Positions 20,401 through 27,677 of a stretch of DNA of 64,000 nucleotides are shown here, in pieces. Where the stretch lies: the NCBI GenBank assembly GCA_014873095.1, contig CP050848.1, forward strand, positions 2,232,001 to 2,296,000, written 5' to 3'. A program made the position numbers and the translations under genes. Source of the stretch: Planctomycetales bacterium ZRK34. Lineage in GTDB: Bacteria > Planctomycetota > Phycisphaerae > Phycisphaerales > Zrk34. The notes beneath the pieces were generated by a model that saw only the letters and a list, made by a program, of their open reading frames with translations, searched no databases and was not told the DNA's origin. Position 1 is the first letter of the stretch; each line of letters opens with the position of its first letter.

Positions 20401-23400
20401 TTCGTTGCCGGCCGCTTCGTCGTTGTACAGAACGCCCTGCGCCAGGATGACGGATTCCTGGCCGATAAGATTGTCCACGATCGAGCCCAGTGCCTGGGCG
20501 GTTTCGAAGGTGTCGTTCTTGAATGAATCGTCGTCGAAGTTGTCCAGGAAGCCCAGGGAGAACAGGTCGCCTTCGCTGGTCTGGCCGTCGAGGCGCAGGT
20601 GGCGGGATTCGGTTTCGATCTGCAGACGATCGACCGACGTGAGAATGGGCACGTCGGCGCTGTTGGACACATGGAACTCGGCCAGCACGTCCTCCAGCGA
20701 GCGAACCTCGCCGAGGCGGCCGCCCACGGTGACCCAGACGCCGGAGGTGTACTGACCGGCGCTGACCGAGTCGGTGCCGATCGAGTCGGTTGTGATCAGG
20801 CTGCGCAGATCGCCGCCGACCACGAAGTTGTCCTGGATCGAGGGAACGCTGAAGCCTTCGCCGGGCGTGTTGCCGGTCAGCAGCCAGCCGGCGTAGAACG
20901 TGTCCATCGAACCGCTGACGATCACCTTGCCGGTCACCGCCCCGCCGAAGAGGAACTTGCCGAGCGTCTGCGCCACGGGTGAATCGGTGGCGGTGCCCGC
21001 CAGGCGCATCAGCGCCGATGATTCGGCGGTGTTGGCCGCCTCGTTTTCGAGGTTGACCGCGCCGAAGACGTTGTCCACAGCGAAGAACACACCGCTGTTG
21101 CTGGAACCGAACGCGTCCTCGTACGAGAACGCGATCGCGCCGACGGTCGGGCGCAGCGAACCCTGGGCCGTGGCGGTGTTGGCGCCGACAGCGCCGCTGG
21201 CCAGATTGATGTCGACCAGGCGGCCGTTGAGTACATCATGCGCATACAGGTTGCCGGCCCGATCGAAGTCCATCGAATCGATCACGACGGTGGCCCCGTC
21301 GCTGACATCGGCCAGCGCGCCGACCATCGTCAGGGGTGTGACCGCGTCGAGCGTGATGATGCTCGGGTCCACGCCGTCGATGACGTAGTTGACTTCGTAG
21401 AGGACGTTGTCGTTGCCGACGATGTACAGTCCCTGCTGGCCCGGGGTCGAGCCTTCGCCCAGCGAGAACGCCATCGCGCGCACGCCGCTGAGCCCGTCGA
21501 GCTGACCGATCACAGTGAACTCGCCGTTGTTCTGATTCATCACGCCCAGCGTCGGCACGTCCTGCACGCTCTGGAAGAGCTGGTCGTCGCCGGCGCCGTT
21601 GGCGTTGATGCTGTACATATAACCGAACTGGTCCGACCCGTAACCGCCCAGATCGGCGGCGACCGTGCCGGGCACTGTCACCTGACGACTGACCGTCGGA
21701 TCGACACCGAGGTCCGCATCCGGAAGCACGATGCGCACCACGCGGCCGCCGCCGGATGAATCGCCTCGATCCACTGCAAGCAACGACCCGGAAATGCTGT
21801 TGAAGTCGAACTCGAAAATGTCGACGGTTTCATCACCCGCGCCATCGACATCGATGTCGATGAGGATCTGGCCGTGGCTGGTCACGGTGCCGATGCCGGC
21901 GCCCGCGAAGTCGATCTCGATCAGATCGCTGGACGCGCCGCCGGCGCCGTGGCCGGTCGTGGCGGCCGCGTACAGGGTGGCGCCGTCGTTTGTGAAAGCC
22001 AAAGCGGTGATCGGTGTCGCAAAGCCGCCGCCGTCGAGCTTGGCCACGCGTCCGGCGAAGACTTCGTCATCGACGTCCAGCGGATCGGTGTTGACGGTCG
22101 TCGGTGGCGTTTCCGAACCGTCGAGTTCGGAGGCCTGCGGCAGCAGCGTGAACAGCGCCCGATCGCCATCGGCGTCGATGCCGACCGCGTACAGCGCGCC
22201 GGTGACAGGATGGGCCTCCAGCGCCGTGATCTCGGTGATCAGCACGCCGTCGCCGTCGGTGATTTCGCCGAACACGGTCGCGCCGGTGACCTGGCCGGTC
22301 GACAGGGATCGGTCGACGCGGACCAGCTCGAAGGGGCCGGTGCCGACGCCGCTGGTGTCGTTGATGACATAGACCGTACCGCCCGGCGCCACGGTCATCG
22401 CCACGACGTTCAGGTCCAGCCCCGGCAGGTTGCCGAGATCGGTCTGCGCGATCGGGTCGTCGGTGTTCACGATGGCGAACAGGTCTTCGCCGGTCACGTT
22501 GCCGGCGGCCGCGAAGGGGACGAAGTTCGGCAGGCCGTCGTAGTCGACGTCCGCGAAGTCCAGACCCTGGATATCGGAGATGCGTTCGCCCGAGGCGACG
22601 TCAAAGATGTCCATCGCCGTGCCGACGATGCGGCCGGTCGACGGGTCCAGAATCGCAAGCTGCGAACCGATGACGGTCAGCCCGCCGGGCCCGTCGTATT
22701 CAACCTGATCATTGACCGTATAGACCAGCATGCCGTCGCGGGTGACCGACAACTCGACGAGATTGTCGAGATTGCCGCCGACCAGCTTGGCCGCCAGGCC
22801 CGTTTGGGTGGAGACGAACTGCAGCAGGTTTTCAACAACGCGCAGCCCGGACATCACCTCGTTGACGTCGCCATCTGGATCTTCGCTGTCGGGCACCTCG
22901 TCAAACAATGCGGGCAGCGTGCCGATGTTTGACAGACGCTGAATCTCAATCGTGTCCAGGTCGGCGTAGATGTACGGAATGTATAGATCGAGGTCCTCGT
23001 CGGGATCCAGATCCTCAGAACGCGCACCAAGCAGCGCGCTGCCGCTCTCATCATCGCCCGTCACGATAATCAACTCACCGGTCTGAGCGTCAGACACCAG
23101 GAAGCTCAGCGGCGTCGAAGAGCCGCCGCCAAAAGGCAGGCCTTCGCGCTGGACGCCTTCCTGGTCTATGAAGTACTCATCGTCTTCGACTTCGATCACC
23201 TGCACAGTGATCAACGAATCGACGGTCGCCTGCGTGACATAGATCATGAACGCATCGGCCGTGGGGAAGCGCCCGCGACTGTCGATGTAGTTGAGGCTGT
23301 CGTCCGAAGCGTCGGTGCCCAGCAGCGTGCCGAGGTCGCCGGTGAACGGATCGACCAGCAGCGGGTTCCAGGTCAGATCCTGAATATCCTGCCCGCGCTG

Positions 23401-25674
23401 GGGGCCGGACTGGTCATCAGGGTCCGGCAGGGCGCCGAGAATGTAGACGTTGGTGTCGTCACGATTGATGTTGGCGGCGGGACGGTCGACCTGGTCATCA
23501 AGCCGCACGCGAATCAGATTGCTGAGCGCGCCGTTGTTGTCCACCGCCAGAACGAACTCTTCGGCCGCCTCGAAACCGGACCCGTCGAGCGTGTCGATGA
23601 TTTCCAGACCCGTAATGCGCGTGCCGTAGGTCGTGCCGGCGTAGGTCGGCGTGAAGACATTGTCGCCTTCGTTGTCGATGTAATCGGCGCCGGCGATGCC
23701 GGCCGGGGTCACGTTGTTGATGACCACGATGTTGCCGACAGCCTGGTTCTGGTCGTTGACGCCGAGCGCATCGTAGACGATCAGGCGAACCGTGTCGGTG
23801 GTACCGTTGTAGTAGGTGTCGAAAACGATCGCGGTGATGTCACGATCGATCGCATCTGTCTCGCCAAACCCGCCGAACAACTGCAGGCTGTTCTGAATCG
23901 CCGTGCGATTGCCGGCGGTCACGTCGATGGTGTACAGCAGGTCGCGGTTGGTCTCGGAGTTGTGGGCCACGAAGAACAGCAGCCCGTCATTGGCCGAGCC
24001 GACCAGCGGGTGGAAGTCCGCCGAGCCGACCGAGTCGATCAGTGTTGTGCCGGCCTCGCCTTCGATCGCCAGCGTGTTGACCGAACCGCGGACCACCGAT
24101 TGGCCGTTGGAGCTGATCGCGAACAACGAAGCGCGCGAGTCGCCCGGCTCGGTGAAACTGCTGAGCCCGGAGACATTGTTGATCGCGCCGGCGCCTGACA
24201 ACAGCGTCGACTCGCCGGGCGTGTCCATGTTGATCGACACCATGCGAGCCAGCGTCGCGTTGGTGTCCGGGTGCTTTTGAGAATGGTCGATGCCGACGAG
24301 CACGGTCTCTTCGGCGCCGGTGTTGGGATTGATCCGCGTGCTGAAAGCGATCGCGCGAATGTCGGTGGCGTCGCCGGCGGAGATCTCGCCGAGAATTCGG
24401 CCGTTGTCGCCGGTGACCAGAATCGTGCCGCCGCCGGCGCCGGCGATCGTGCCGAGGTTATGCAACGTCGAGGTCACACTGCCATCGGCGCTGGCGCGCG
24501 CCACGGCAAACAACTGATCGTTTTCGCTGAAGGCCATCGCGGAGTAGCGGAAGTTCGCTTCGATCTGACGATCTTCACCATCGACAGTCAACAGCACGTC
24601 AACTTCAGCGCTGGTGAAGTCCGCATCGAAGCCGCCGCCGGTCGCCAGACCCATGTGGATCAGCGCCACGTCGTGGTCGGCATCGACAGCCGCCGGCGGA
24701 TCGCCGTCGTCGTAACCGTCCGGATACGTAGCGCCGGGCGAGGCGTCGCCCTCGGCTCCGGCATCGCCGAAGTCGTAGGTCAGAATGAACAGCTCGCCGT
24801 CATCGCGGAAGGCCATCGCCTGGACATCGTTGATCTCCAGCGACGTCGCCAGCGTGGTGTTGGTGATCACGCCGATGTCGGTCACCGAGCCCGAGTAGCG
24901 ATTGATCACCGACAGCAGCGCCTGGTCCGATCCGTCATTGCTGACCACGTACATCAGGCCCGTCAGCGGGTCGATCGCCGCGGCACTGACGCCGGACAGC
25001 GTGCGCGGATTGCCCGTGACCGAATCGGTCAGCGAACTCATCAGGTCTTCTTTGAGCGTGCCCGAAGACAGCGTCGCCGCCAGCGTCGCCTGATTGTCCG
25101 AAACGTCGGTCAGGTCAGCCAGTTGAACAACGGGAATCTCTTCATCGCCGATGGTGATGCTGCCGGTGCTCAACCCGTAGGTCTGGCCGGTCTGATCCGA
25201 CGAAGCCAGCGCATCAAAATTAATGTTGTCGGGTTGGTTCTGGGGATCGGTGCTCTGGTCGTTGTCGCCGCCGGCGGGGCTGGGGTCATCGATGTTGGTC
25301 AGGCCGATCAACTCCATGCCGTCCTGTCCGCCGATGCCGCCGAGAATTTCCGTGGCGGAGCGGATGTCGCTACCGGTGATCAGGCCGGGCAGGTCGCCCA
25401 GCAAGGCCTGGTTCTCGTCGTCGATGTCGACACCGACGACTTCGACCACGGTGTCGCCTTCGACCGTGATGCGCACCGTCGCGCCGGGCGATTCCGGATT
25501 GGCTGGATCGGGAATGACATATTCGAAGACTTCGCCGCCGAACAGCGTCGTGAGCAGCAGCCGCGGTTCGAGTGATTCAAGACTCAGTTTGCGACGCGCA
25601 GCTCGCTTGGCCCGTAAGCGATTGCGATGAGAACGACGTTCGCTACGGCTACGACGAGAACGACGACTTGCCAT
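8416..25674 (-). CDS. Giant LEPR-XLL surface protein with C-terminal zincin-type metallopeptidase motif
   Basis: 5752 residues. Start ATG 25674 sits behind GGGAGG at 6-nt spacing. The first 30 residues are very Arg/Ser rich and lead into LSLESLEPRLLLT, the planctomycete LEPR-XLL export signature. Most of the protein alternates between beta-propeller-like stretches with phrases such as DPLTGLMYVV and GALYAVG (about 180-1650, 2820-3090 and 3800-4700) and beta-helix-like stretches with VGRVYIRGNFDG-type strands (about 1860-2810, 3100-3750, 4720-5090). PPC-like beta domains occur near 1730-1850 and 5290-5440. Residues 5665-5675 read HELGHTLGLNH, a complete metzincin HExxHxxGxxH zinc site; no methionine follows at the usual Met-turn spacing. 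I saw no cysteine on read-through. Likely a secreted cell-surface adhesin or matrix protein with a possible protease end. The function is unproven. Confidence 0.93.
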   Translation of the reverse strand: MASRRSRRSRSERRSHRNRLRAKRAARRKLSLESLEPRLLLTTLFGGEVFEYVIPDPANPESPGATVRITVEGDTVVEVVGVDIDDENQALLGDLPGLITGSDIRSATEILGGIGGQDGMELIGLTNIDDPSPAGGDNDQSTDPQNQPDNINFDALASSDQTGQTYGLSTGSITIGDEEIPVVQLADLTDVSDNQATLAATLSSGTLKEDLMSSLTDSVTGNPRTLSGVSAAAIDPLTGLMYVVSNDGSDQALLSVINRYSGSVTDIGVITNTTLATSLEINDVQAMAFRDDGELFILTYDFGDAGAEGDASPGATYPDGYDDGDPPAAVDADHDVALIHMGLATGGGFDADFTSAEVDVLLTVDGEDRQIEANFRYSAMAFSENDQLFAVARASADGSVTSTLHNLGTIAGAGGGTILVTGDNGRILGEISAGDATDIRAIAFSTRINPNTGAEETVLVGIDHSQKHPDTNATLARMVSINMDTPGESTLLSGAGAINNVSGLSSFTEPGDSRASLFAISSNGQSVVRGSVNTLAIEGEAGTTLIDSVGSADFHPLVGSANDGLLFFVAHNSETNRDLLYTIDVTAGNRTAIQNSLQLFGGFGETDAIDRDITAIVFDTYYNGTTDTVRLIVYDALGVNDQNQAVGNIVVINNVTPAGIAGADYIDNEGDNVFTPTYAGTTYGTRITGLEIIDTLDGSGFEAAEEFVLAVDNNGALSNLIRVRLDDQVDRPAANINRDDTNVYILGALPDPDDQSGPQRGQDIQDLTWNPLLVDPFTGDLGTLLGTDASDDSLNYIDSRGRFPTADAFMIYVTQATVDSLITVQVIEVEDDEYFIDQEGVQREGLPFGGGSSTPLSFLVSDAQTGELIIVTGDDESGSALLGARSEDLDPDEDLDLYIPYIYADLDTIEIQRLSNIGTLPALFDEVPDSEDPDGDVNEVMSGLRVVENLLQFVSTQTGLAAKLVGGNLDNLVELSVTRDGMLVYTVNDQVEYDGPGGLTVIGSQLAILDPSTGRIVGTAMDIFDVASGERISDIQGLDFADVDYDGLPNFVPFAAAGNVTGEDLFAIVNTDDPIAQTDLGNLPGLDLNVVAMTVAPGGTVYVINDTSGVGTGPFELVRVDRSLSTGQVTGATVFGEITDGDGVLITEITALEAHPVTGALYAVGIDADGDRALFTLLPQASELDGSETPPTTVNTDPLDVDDEVFAGRVAKLDGGGFATPITALAFTNDGATLYAAATTGHGAGGASSDLIEIDFAGAGIGTVTSHGQILIDIDVDGAGDETVDIFEFDFNSISGSLLAVDRGDSSGGGRVVRIVLPDADLGVDPTVSRQVTVPGTVAADLGGYGSDQFGYMYSINANGAGDDQLFQSVQDVPTLGVMNQNNGEFTVIGQLDGLSGVRAMAFSLGEGSTPGQQGLYIVGNDNVLYEVNYVIDGVDPSIITLDAVTPLTMVGALADVSDGATVVIDSMDFDRAGNLYAHDVLNGRLVDINLASGAVGANTATAQGSLRPTVGAIAFSYEDAFGSSNSGVFFAVDNVFGAVNLENEAANTAESSALMRLAGTATDSPVAQTLGKFLFGGAVTGKVIVSGSMDTFYAGWLLTGNTPGEGFSVPSIQDNFVVGGDLRSLITTDSIGTDSVSAGQYTSGVWVTVGGRLGEVRSLEDVLAEFHVSNSADVPILTSVDRLQIETESRHLRLDGQTSEGDLFSLGFLDNFDDDSFKNDTFETAQALGSIVDNLIGQESVILAQGVLYNDEAAGNEISIFDDTIDYYSVALLAGQTIQVQLLGVDLFPVQIGVYDPDGRLVYTDYDTFDSAKGQAFLVTADRPGEWRFAIGYTGDFNFNGFTDNDDSGLTGSLNLTTETPITYLLSIQNAGDIGFGAVNAEGDFYAATATTITLGRGDFGAIRVDGSYYDGSALSMEVSLGNLRSIVADTVGTSSILPTGPTLYAPNGSAGLIRATGSLLDLGGYQIFLPIRAVGAWMPGLQVGGDIQVIDAPNGQIDVMVVADGGLGILRGASMASVYAGLAPFISVNTDNVGRDGIIDLIDISGDAAAPTVYTGTGGNVRYARVGGELYEADVFGGTAGDAITMYSEGTELVITDDGGTQLTIAPELVGNEATDANGDPIMPSLTLTGFGVAGSGGIVITSITSTGGVSITQDTFGSGAAGEIGVINVNGVGTPITLDANGDPVQPAFTDPRVSVIVDSEDGGRVDIFEVTGGDLNVIANYTFGGEIVNVDATSVDSLISFGSVGLAESTAGGTLIAQGVINNTFPYNQQTTGIQVSGNVRRVVSAMGVGNLMIGGSVNAITANDNARHQNGNADVVGVHEGINAPIVIGGDLNTIFIGEGVLPSGTGNLAWAGIFVQGSIGTVHNAYSEPGLGDIRGDIVAGVAIGEINLVNGSIINADIWVSDSDVTTPEVEFFGTREFDGTRGGEVNSDPINSPTLELGSITLKGEGGIIGTWIFASDIGSISVTNGGFGILNSIIEVHDDGTISSITADGYGIRNVTNVSGASVGTITATGRGDVLDTMDYSTAVRQGEISSFDAYSGQAININNDLRTYLQSTSLFLPNYDESGIIYAMSMTMSRDLNRVAGYQIVDSTINFANYIGQVYTLDIISGSLITTGRIGSFLPGSDVTSTTLNFAGTVGRVYIRGNFDGGSQLNVSGPGAYLGSLYVLGDFEGQLNINGYVGSIYVRGDLSGELNLDSSGTRFTNALGSFRLDGNLLNGSFNVTGNVGSMYIAGSLGDPTNPDVEDQIVIDGNLGTMIVGASRDVTLEGAALNMQVIVLGDMSTLLVYGKIASAGSVVVTGDLRSALIYADTETGNAADPAPVASIGDLAADNGATTTFNVVALTRVSESRLYAVTNEGGVYRLRQIDLLPNGQVVVDNLGNSFLDLGVINDAGLNGAGTDLDEIAALEYDEFNNRLLLVGTTGVNLEMFSIDVNTLAVASVGVLLAPGGAPIAAGGSLSVRALAVDDRNSKTNGSDDTLYAILHDSTAVPHETDTLITISLTGTGQTTTVGVVSLDGVDTDIVGMDFITQNNVRSLVAVHDDITIEDDAQLLELNTSTAEAAALGEPGTVIDGAEGSLAGYTAFDGKAYAVYSDGVQDQLWQSNHSLVDGNITVGGTIYNFMANGGDVNASIAAGEDFYNFRIINGDLSVDGQASAALGDFRALTIVGGSLYGDVLATHGMLNSMSILGTGTSQGDFAGRLDVDSLNSFFIQSSVRQGADFTIANDARVFNVLGDWEADTSVTAGYNQVFTVGGDFLGSMDFGAGRSQTVVTIRGNYDGQAVIDNDATINIFGNFGQDDAGAVLSGAASMHIGKDVNSFRTTNLEGDLIIDGSARSILLLGATSNSVITTGFDLTSFNARDLIQNTLIQIGVSAGNDGVFGTDDPGDTSRMADVRSFYGTQFDNSILAVGGSITSFVLRSGMDGSSVSTGFSVGAGGVLAALNDATPLADGAERNTVRMGGAIGDTALYRGDINTGIFGHMTNSQVTTGVDAGVDGDFTNAATNSITNSLTGGDSHIRYARATSDGTGLIITDGGIISDAATAGGAVASTITYGIAEIAPSLAGVPTVVTSSTPLTIVDGANTTTIRLIGIGSLSVYDAAANDGIIDAIVVNGTNNGTVLIETRVTATNALADGAMTVNRLITSDDATLSTFRSNVNLGDSGDPVDLWLDGGVRTLSFHNMSASDPTWSGRIGSDVSTITMNRQGTGTLRIGGDVTSLTIAETDPNSVGFSLLDVIDLLPPTLSASITQLVSDATSPGDAFVFDQATGIAPITIDIAGNNVALNGAVQTVIDLFINSRLDLAAMDQDALGQLLAIAQTLNQNPTVGLGGASSDPVDLIGLTVVNDGGTDRVIAINRVDLDSDLVFEAQLVEFNTTTGAMTVLGNLQTISGSEFGDHVLQIAGDDSGGFYVLIDDRDGSGGAYSTLDGPALGYVDSLVADSNGNLQIVNPNPATPFMPPVLLSGAVIDPATQPIVGMAYDGIFGDLYVVVDVAGSQTLFSIDSTTGVATSVGVVQVGGVDVELNGIGFDEVGNLIGYNNNAAGGAELVLIDTVTPTASTFVTSEDSLRTDVDNFAFGRNGDTFVSYAVDGDYDATAGSGPYGRMFISPNALSPLSGSNIPLNVLNGDFGANTESFNITGLATTDALFTSQYWMVNLNNNGTAGDTSDDYYELIEINRDFFTGEIVSFAAITSADGSGVGADAATMLGLLGADGATADDMTQDFVFNGSAIGALTNSTTLASLGVTVVVGEDLALTDIYGTTISVDLAGDTTLGQAIQTINQAAEDAGSALRVEIHSDGTRLALTNQRQIVDNRLPGPNNVNDIQALFSDGTDLYIIGTRGSAAAQELYVLDQLTGEATSLGKLSLNGADVTSSIVALSMDSTNTIYGVLDDPSGQMLVEIGLDGTVTNLGEILIDGNPANIVSFAFDANGNLIAHEAEAGSSTPSRVVQIDVAEPDASVAVTAHGTLNANLAGLAYDLNGDAFSVYADGVVESQLWATPDISTSLTLGIVDPVTGIFSQMQALSSDFDGTPLTTGIRSMTVDAVNSTITGDVWVLADDGQLYLYDSTTGGSLVGSFGSIVNADGAALNITNIEVADNTDNGVVELLATDARFNQLVRIRLADTDADGILDAIDINGDGVFDAATDTMLTEVDNNLDTFDDGVTATRLAVQTISAPGAVNAALLLDLDYDSNTSTLQALTDTSVVTFSDASADSLGGIFASQFRSIRVTDPNDIGFGGRVVAEGEGISSIFMMGDFTGAFVSAGYIMTYVQTAGDFGGTLDAADDINVVGIYRGDFLATGVVHSDMTVRVFSLTSADSVFAGSFESFSTSSLYIAGRVTPTANLLIHEDVSSVNIRGNFEGVAEFGSANSFYVGGQLGSDAWVSFSDDARVVNIGQGAATGSTLIVEGDSSLIRVGGTARGVIATQGDVTTAIFADLNTALFAVGQENINTIITGDVTDSVISYGVWIGDDYTYNTLDDVIYGGGSNNVNIRGDYTDSAVVAGVLPSLNEPVLVGSPNLPFFNQAYIGYDAMIPVDGDVIPTFVDNAEAGGILDSVINRLYIGGDVVSGGTASVAAAADEINYMFGRNIGNLDTRVYEDPFGAPTVDSAVQINQQQFNIVFSEGINTDSFILSVDANNDGDLGDPADTVGTIGVYYLDNNGNRVYLDEDVTLAYTTLTDANSNTHGVLKVIRQDGFADLGLTIELSGGAAGLTDPAIYDRSGGRSILRDFNQDGAPAALEGAFGGTAGTVYGEDPFGTILDGNGDGIEGGDRVLSLFYADAPNSFLGGSPFVVNFDLSGDGFDSQVVTNNFTSGADIDIYTFTADAYDFLSASYAGNAVTQMAVFVRDTQGTASIADDTFEALSRHEFSEVTFASTDETIFQAFELPPLEAAIGGTEDLLDGVADGVQHNDLQFYVVVAPYAPLFNPDDSSDYILTINMAVSDELLDGDGGNNSAGLPVGEEILYISNALNDNNNELGFQPAKQLVYLNFGSGVSTETGLGVVNSSPFEVATFDPSLGGFTSTLINGGTVNGSTITGVLDHILSIYSTTALTQPFGQLTVANIGSNISIYDSATTGIYFTTVDPTTLGETDPFTEIFIGDTNGAAPQGLFGMASTVDFGNLSRSDEIVIVAETFQGLSSAASTSERLNEYSNALANVIAHELGHTLGLNHTERLTLTIDDPDNDASTDNDSNADVVNLITAGPNAIFPDDLINDLWRLGTARYETDEFPVGHSDSVDLLLRWLGSTI

Positions 25675-25880
25675 GAAATGCCTCCCTACCAGGCCGCGCC
25701 TGAATACCGGATCAAGTCGGATGATCCAGCCAAACGCTCCCAGACGGTCACATGAGTGCCTTGCTTCCCACGCCTGAAGGCGCGGCCCCCAGACCCTGCG
25801 TCATGCCTCGGCGATCCCACCCGATGCCGTGTCGCTTGTATTTCCCACCATGCAGGGAATACCGCGTCTAGGGACTGGCC
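25675..25880 (-). promoter_or_regulatory. Structured 5' leader of the giant gene
   Basis: About 200 nt lie between the predicted transcription start and the ATG, with no gene on either strand. 25692-25701 and 25778-25787 are perfect 10-bp inverted repeats (GGCCGCGCCT / AGGCGCGGCC), the inner one ending just upstream of the ribosome binding site. Smaller hairpins include GGATCA/TGATCC between them and GTATTCCC/GGGAAATAC further up. It could control translation or stability. I do not recognise a known riboswitch class. Confidence 0.4.
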
Positions 25881-25909
25881 AGAATAAAGACTAAACCCAA
25901 CCCTGTCAA
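25881..25909 (-). promoter_or_regulatory. Sigma70-type promoter of the giant gene
   Basis: On the minus strand TTGACA (25904-25909), a 17-bp spacer and TATTCT (25881-25886) match the housekeeping consensus very well. The predicted transcription start is near 25874, giving a leader of about 200 nt. Confidence 0.75.
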
Positions 25910-25994
25910 GCGATTGTCCGCCCCCCCGATATTCACTGATGCCGCCCGCTTGACAACCGCCCCCGCACGGCCAATGATACTGGCTCTGACCCCC

Positions 25995-26067
25995 GGTCAG
26001 GTAGCTCAGTTGGTAGAGCACCGCACTGAAAATGCGGGTGTCGGCGGTTCAAGTCCGCCCCTGACCA
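25995..26067 (+). tRNA. tRNA-Phe (anticodon GAA)
   Basis: A full 73-nt cloverleaf. The acceptor stem GGTCAGG/CCTGACC pairs perfectly, the D arm is GCTC/GAGC, the anticodon stem CCGCA/TGCGG has loop CTGAAAA (anticodon GAA), and the T arm is GGCGG/CCGCC with TTCAAGT. The discriminator base is A and CCA is not encoded. It stands alone, divergent from the promoter of the giant gene, about 85 bp away. Confidence 0.97.
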
Positions 26068-26223
26068 TTGCCGGTAGTTGCCTCTGTTCGAAGTTCGCCC
26101 CCCCTACCCGAACAACACCATCCAAACGCCGACGCTGAGGCCCAGCCGAAGCGTCTGGTACCGCGCACGTCACAAAATCGCTGAATGAACAGCGACCAAG
26201 ACACCTGTGAACGCCGCTCAGTT

Positions 26224-27651
26224 TCAGTCAAACGCCTCGGGCATTTCGGGGGCCGGGCCGTGGTAATTCGCCTGGCCGGCGTCGGTGTCAAACGGGCTGT
26301 CCGGCAGTGTCTTTTGCCATTTTAAAACACGCTCTGACAGTTGCTTGACAACATCCTCATGTTGCCCGGCCACGTTGTCCAACTCGCGGGCGCTGGCGGC
26401 CATGTCGTACAGTTCGACGCGGCTGTGATCGGGGTTCATCAGCAGTTTCCACCGGCCGTCGCGGATCGACAGAATCGGTGAGCGGTTGACCACGTGACCA
26501 AACACCCGGTAGCGCCATTCCCACATCAGCGGGCCCTTGCGGGCGCGCGAGGCGCCGAGCCAGATGTCGCTGACATCCTCACCGTCGCCGGCATATCCGT
26601 CCGGCACGGGGGCCCCGGTGATGGCTGACAGGCTCGGGAAGAAGTCCACCGCCGCCACGACCGAGGCCCGCTCGACACGCCCCGCCGGCACGTGGCCCGG
26701 CCAGCGGACGATAAACGGCATCCGCACCCCGCCGTCGTAGAGGCTCCGCTTGCGGCCGCGCAGCGGGCCGGGTGAGCCCACGCCGCTGTGACGGGCGTTG
26801 GAGATTTCCATCGCCTCGGGGCCGTTGTCGGAGCTGAACAGCACCAGCGTGTTGTCGGCAATGCCCAATTCATCGAGCCGATCAAGCAGGCGGCCGATCG
26901 CGCTGTCGACGCTCGTCACCGCCGCGTAGTAAGCCCGCCACGGACTGGTGAACGGCGGCGAGTTCGAGCGGAAGCGGTTGTAGGGTTCCAACTGCTCCTC
27001 GGTCGGGCGGATCGGCGCGTGCGGCAGAAATGTCCACAGATTCACGTAGAACGGCTTGCCCTGATCGTGATGACGATTGACGAAGTCGATCGCCGCGTCG
27101 ACGAACAGGTCCGTGGAGTGAGCCCAGAAGTCGGGGTCGGTCTTCTGCTCGGGATAGTTCGGCGGCGGGCCGGCAAAGAGTTTCGACTCATCAAAGCCGT
27201 ACCTGGCCGCGGGAATTCCGCCGAGGTGCCACTTGCCGAAGTGACCGGTCACGTAGCCGACCTGCTGAAGCTGGCGACTGATCATCGGGGCGGCGGGGTC
27301 GAGCTGATCGGGCATACCGCGGCGGGCGTTTTTGTCATGGCTGGACAGGTGGCCGTGGATGGCCCACCGGGCGGGGTACTGACCGCTGGAAAAAGCGACG
27401 CGGCTCGGTGAGCACACGCTAGCGTTCACATAAAACTGCGTGAACATCGTGCCCTGCCTGGCGAGTTTGTCGAGGTTCGGCGTTTTGATCTGTTGATTGC
27501 CGTAGCACCCGAGGTCGCCCCAGCCCAGGTCGTCGGCGAGGATGAACAGAATATTGGGCTTGCTCGTCTTGGCAGCATCGGCAGCGTGGACACCGACGCC
27601 GCACGCAAGACTGCACAGGCACGCGAGGAGGACAGCAGATTGCAGACGCAT
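26224..27651 (-). CDS. Secreted sulfatase (formylglycine type)
   Basis: 475 residues from ATG 27651, which follows GGGAG; upstream in-frame codons lack a signal peptide start and are rejected. A signal peptide spans about 1-24 (LQSAVLLACLCSLACGVGVHA). The sulfatase core starts PNILFILADDLGWGDLGCYG with metal-binding aspartates. The signature CSPSR at about 79-83 carries the cysteine that would be matured to formylglycine. Further family marks are GKWHLGG and SSDNGPEAMEIS. It should hydrolyse sulfate esters, probably on a polysaccharide, in the periplasm or outside. The gene is 26 bp downstream of the beta-helix lipoprotein gene. No sulfatase-maturing enzyme is encoded in the window. Confidence 0.94.
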   Translation of the reverse strand: MRLQSAVLLACLCSLACGVGVHAADAAKTSKPNILFILADDLGWGDLGCYGNQQIKTPNLDKLARQGTMFTQFYVNASVCSPSRVAFSSGQYPARWAIHGHLSSHDKNARRGMPDQLDPAAPMISRQLQQVGYVTGHFGKWHLGGIPAARYGFDESKLFAGPPPNYPEQKTDPDFWAHSTDLFVDAAIDFVNRHHDQGKPFYVNLWTFLPHAPIRPTEEQLEPYNRFRSNSPPFTSPWRAYYAAVTSVDSAIGRLLDRLDELGIADNTLVLFSSDNGPEAMEISNARHSGVGSPGPLRGRKRSLYDGGVRMPFIVRWPGHVPAGRVERASVVAAVDFFPSLSAITGAPVPDGYAGDGEDVSDIWLGASRARKGPLMWEWRYRVFGHVVNRSPILSIRDGRWKLLMNPDHSRVELYDMAASARELDNVAGQHEDVVKQLSERVLKWQKTLPDSPFDTDAGQANYHGPAPEMPEAFD

Positions 27652-27677
27652 GGATGAAGCTCCCTGGAGGATGATGA

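Noticed and set aside
25675..25880. A cyclic-di-GMP or other known riboswitch in the leader of the giant gene.
   Set aside because: The leader has G-rich hairpins, but I could not fit the conserved core of any class I know.
26180..26224. A terminator for the sulfatase gene.
   Set aside because: A 6-bp stem GACGCT/AGCGTC is found further down at 26130-26154, but no T-tract follows on the minus strand.
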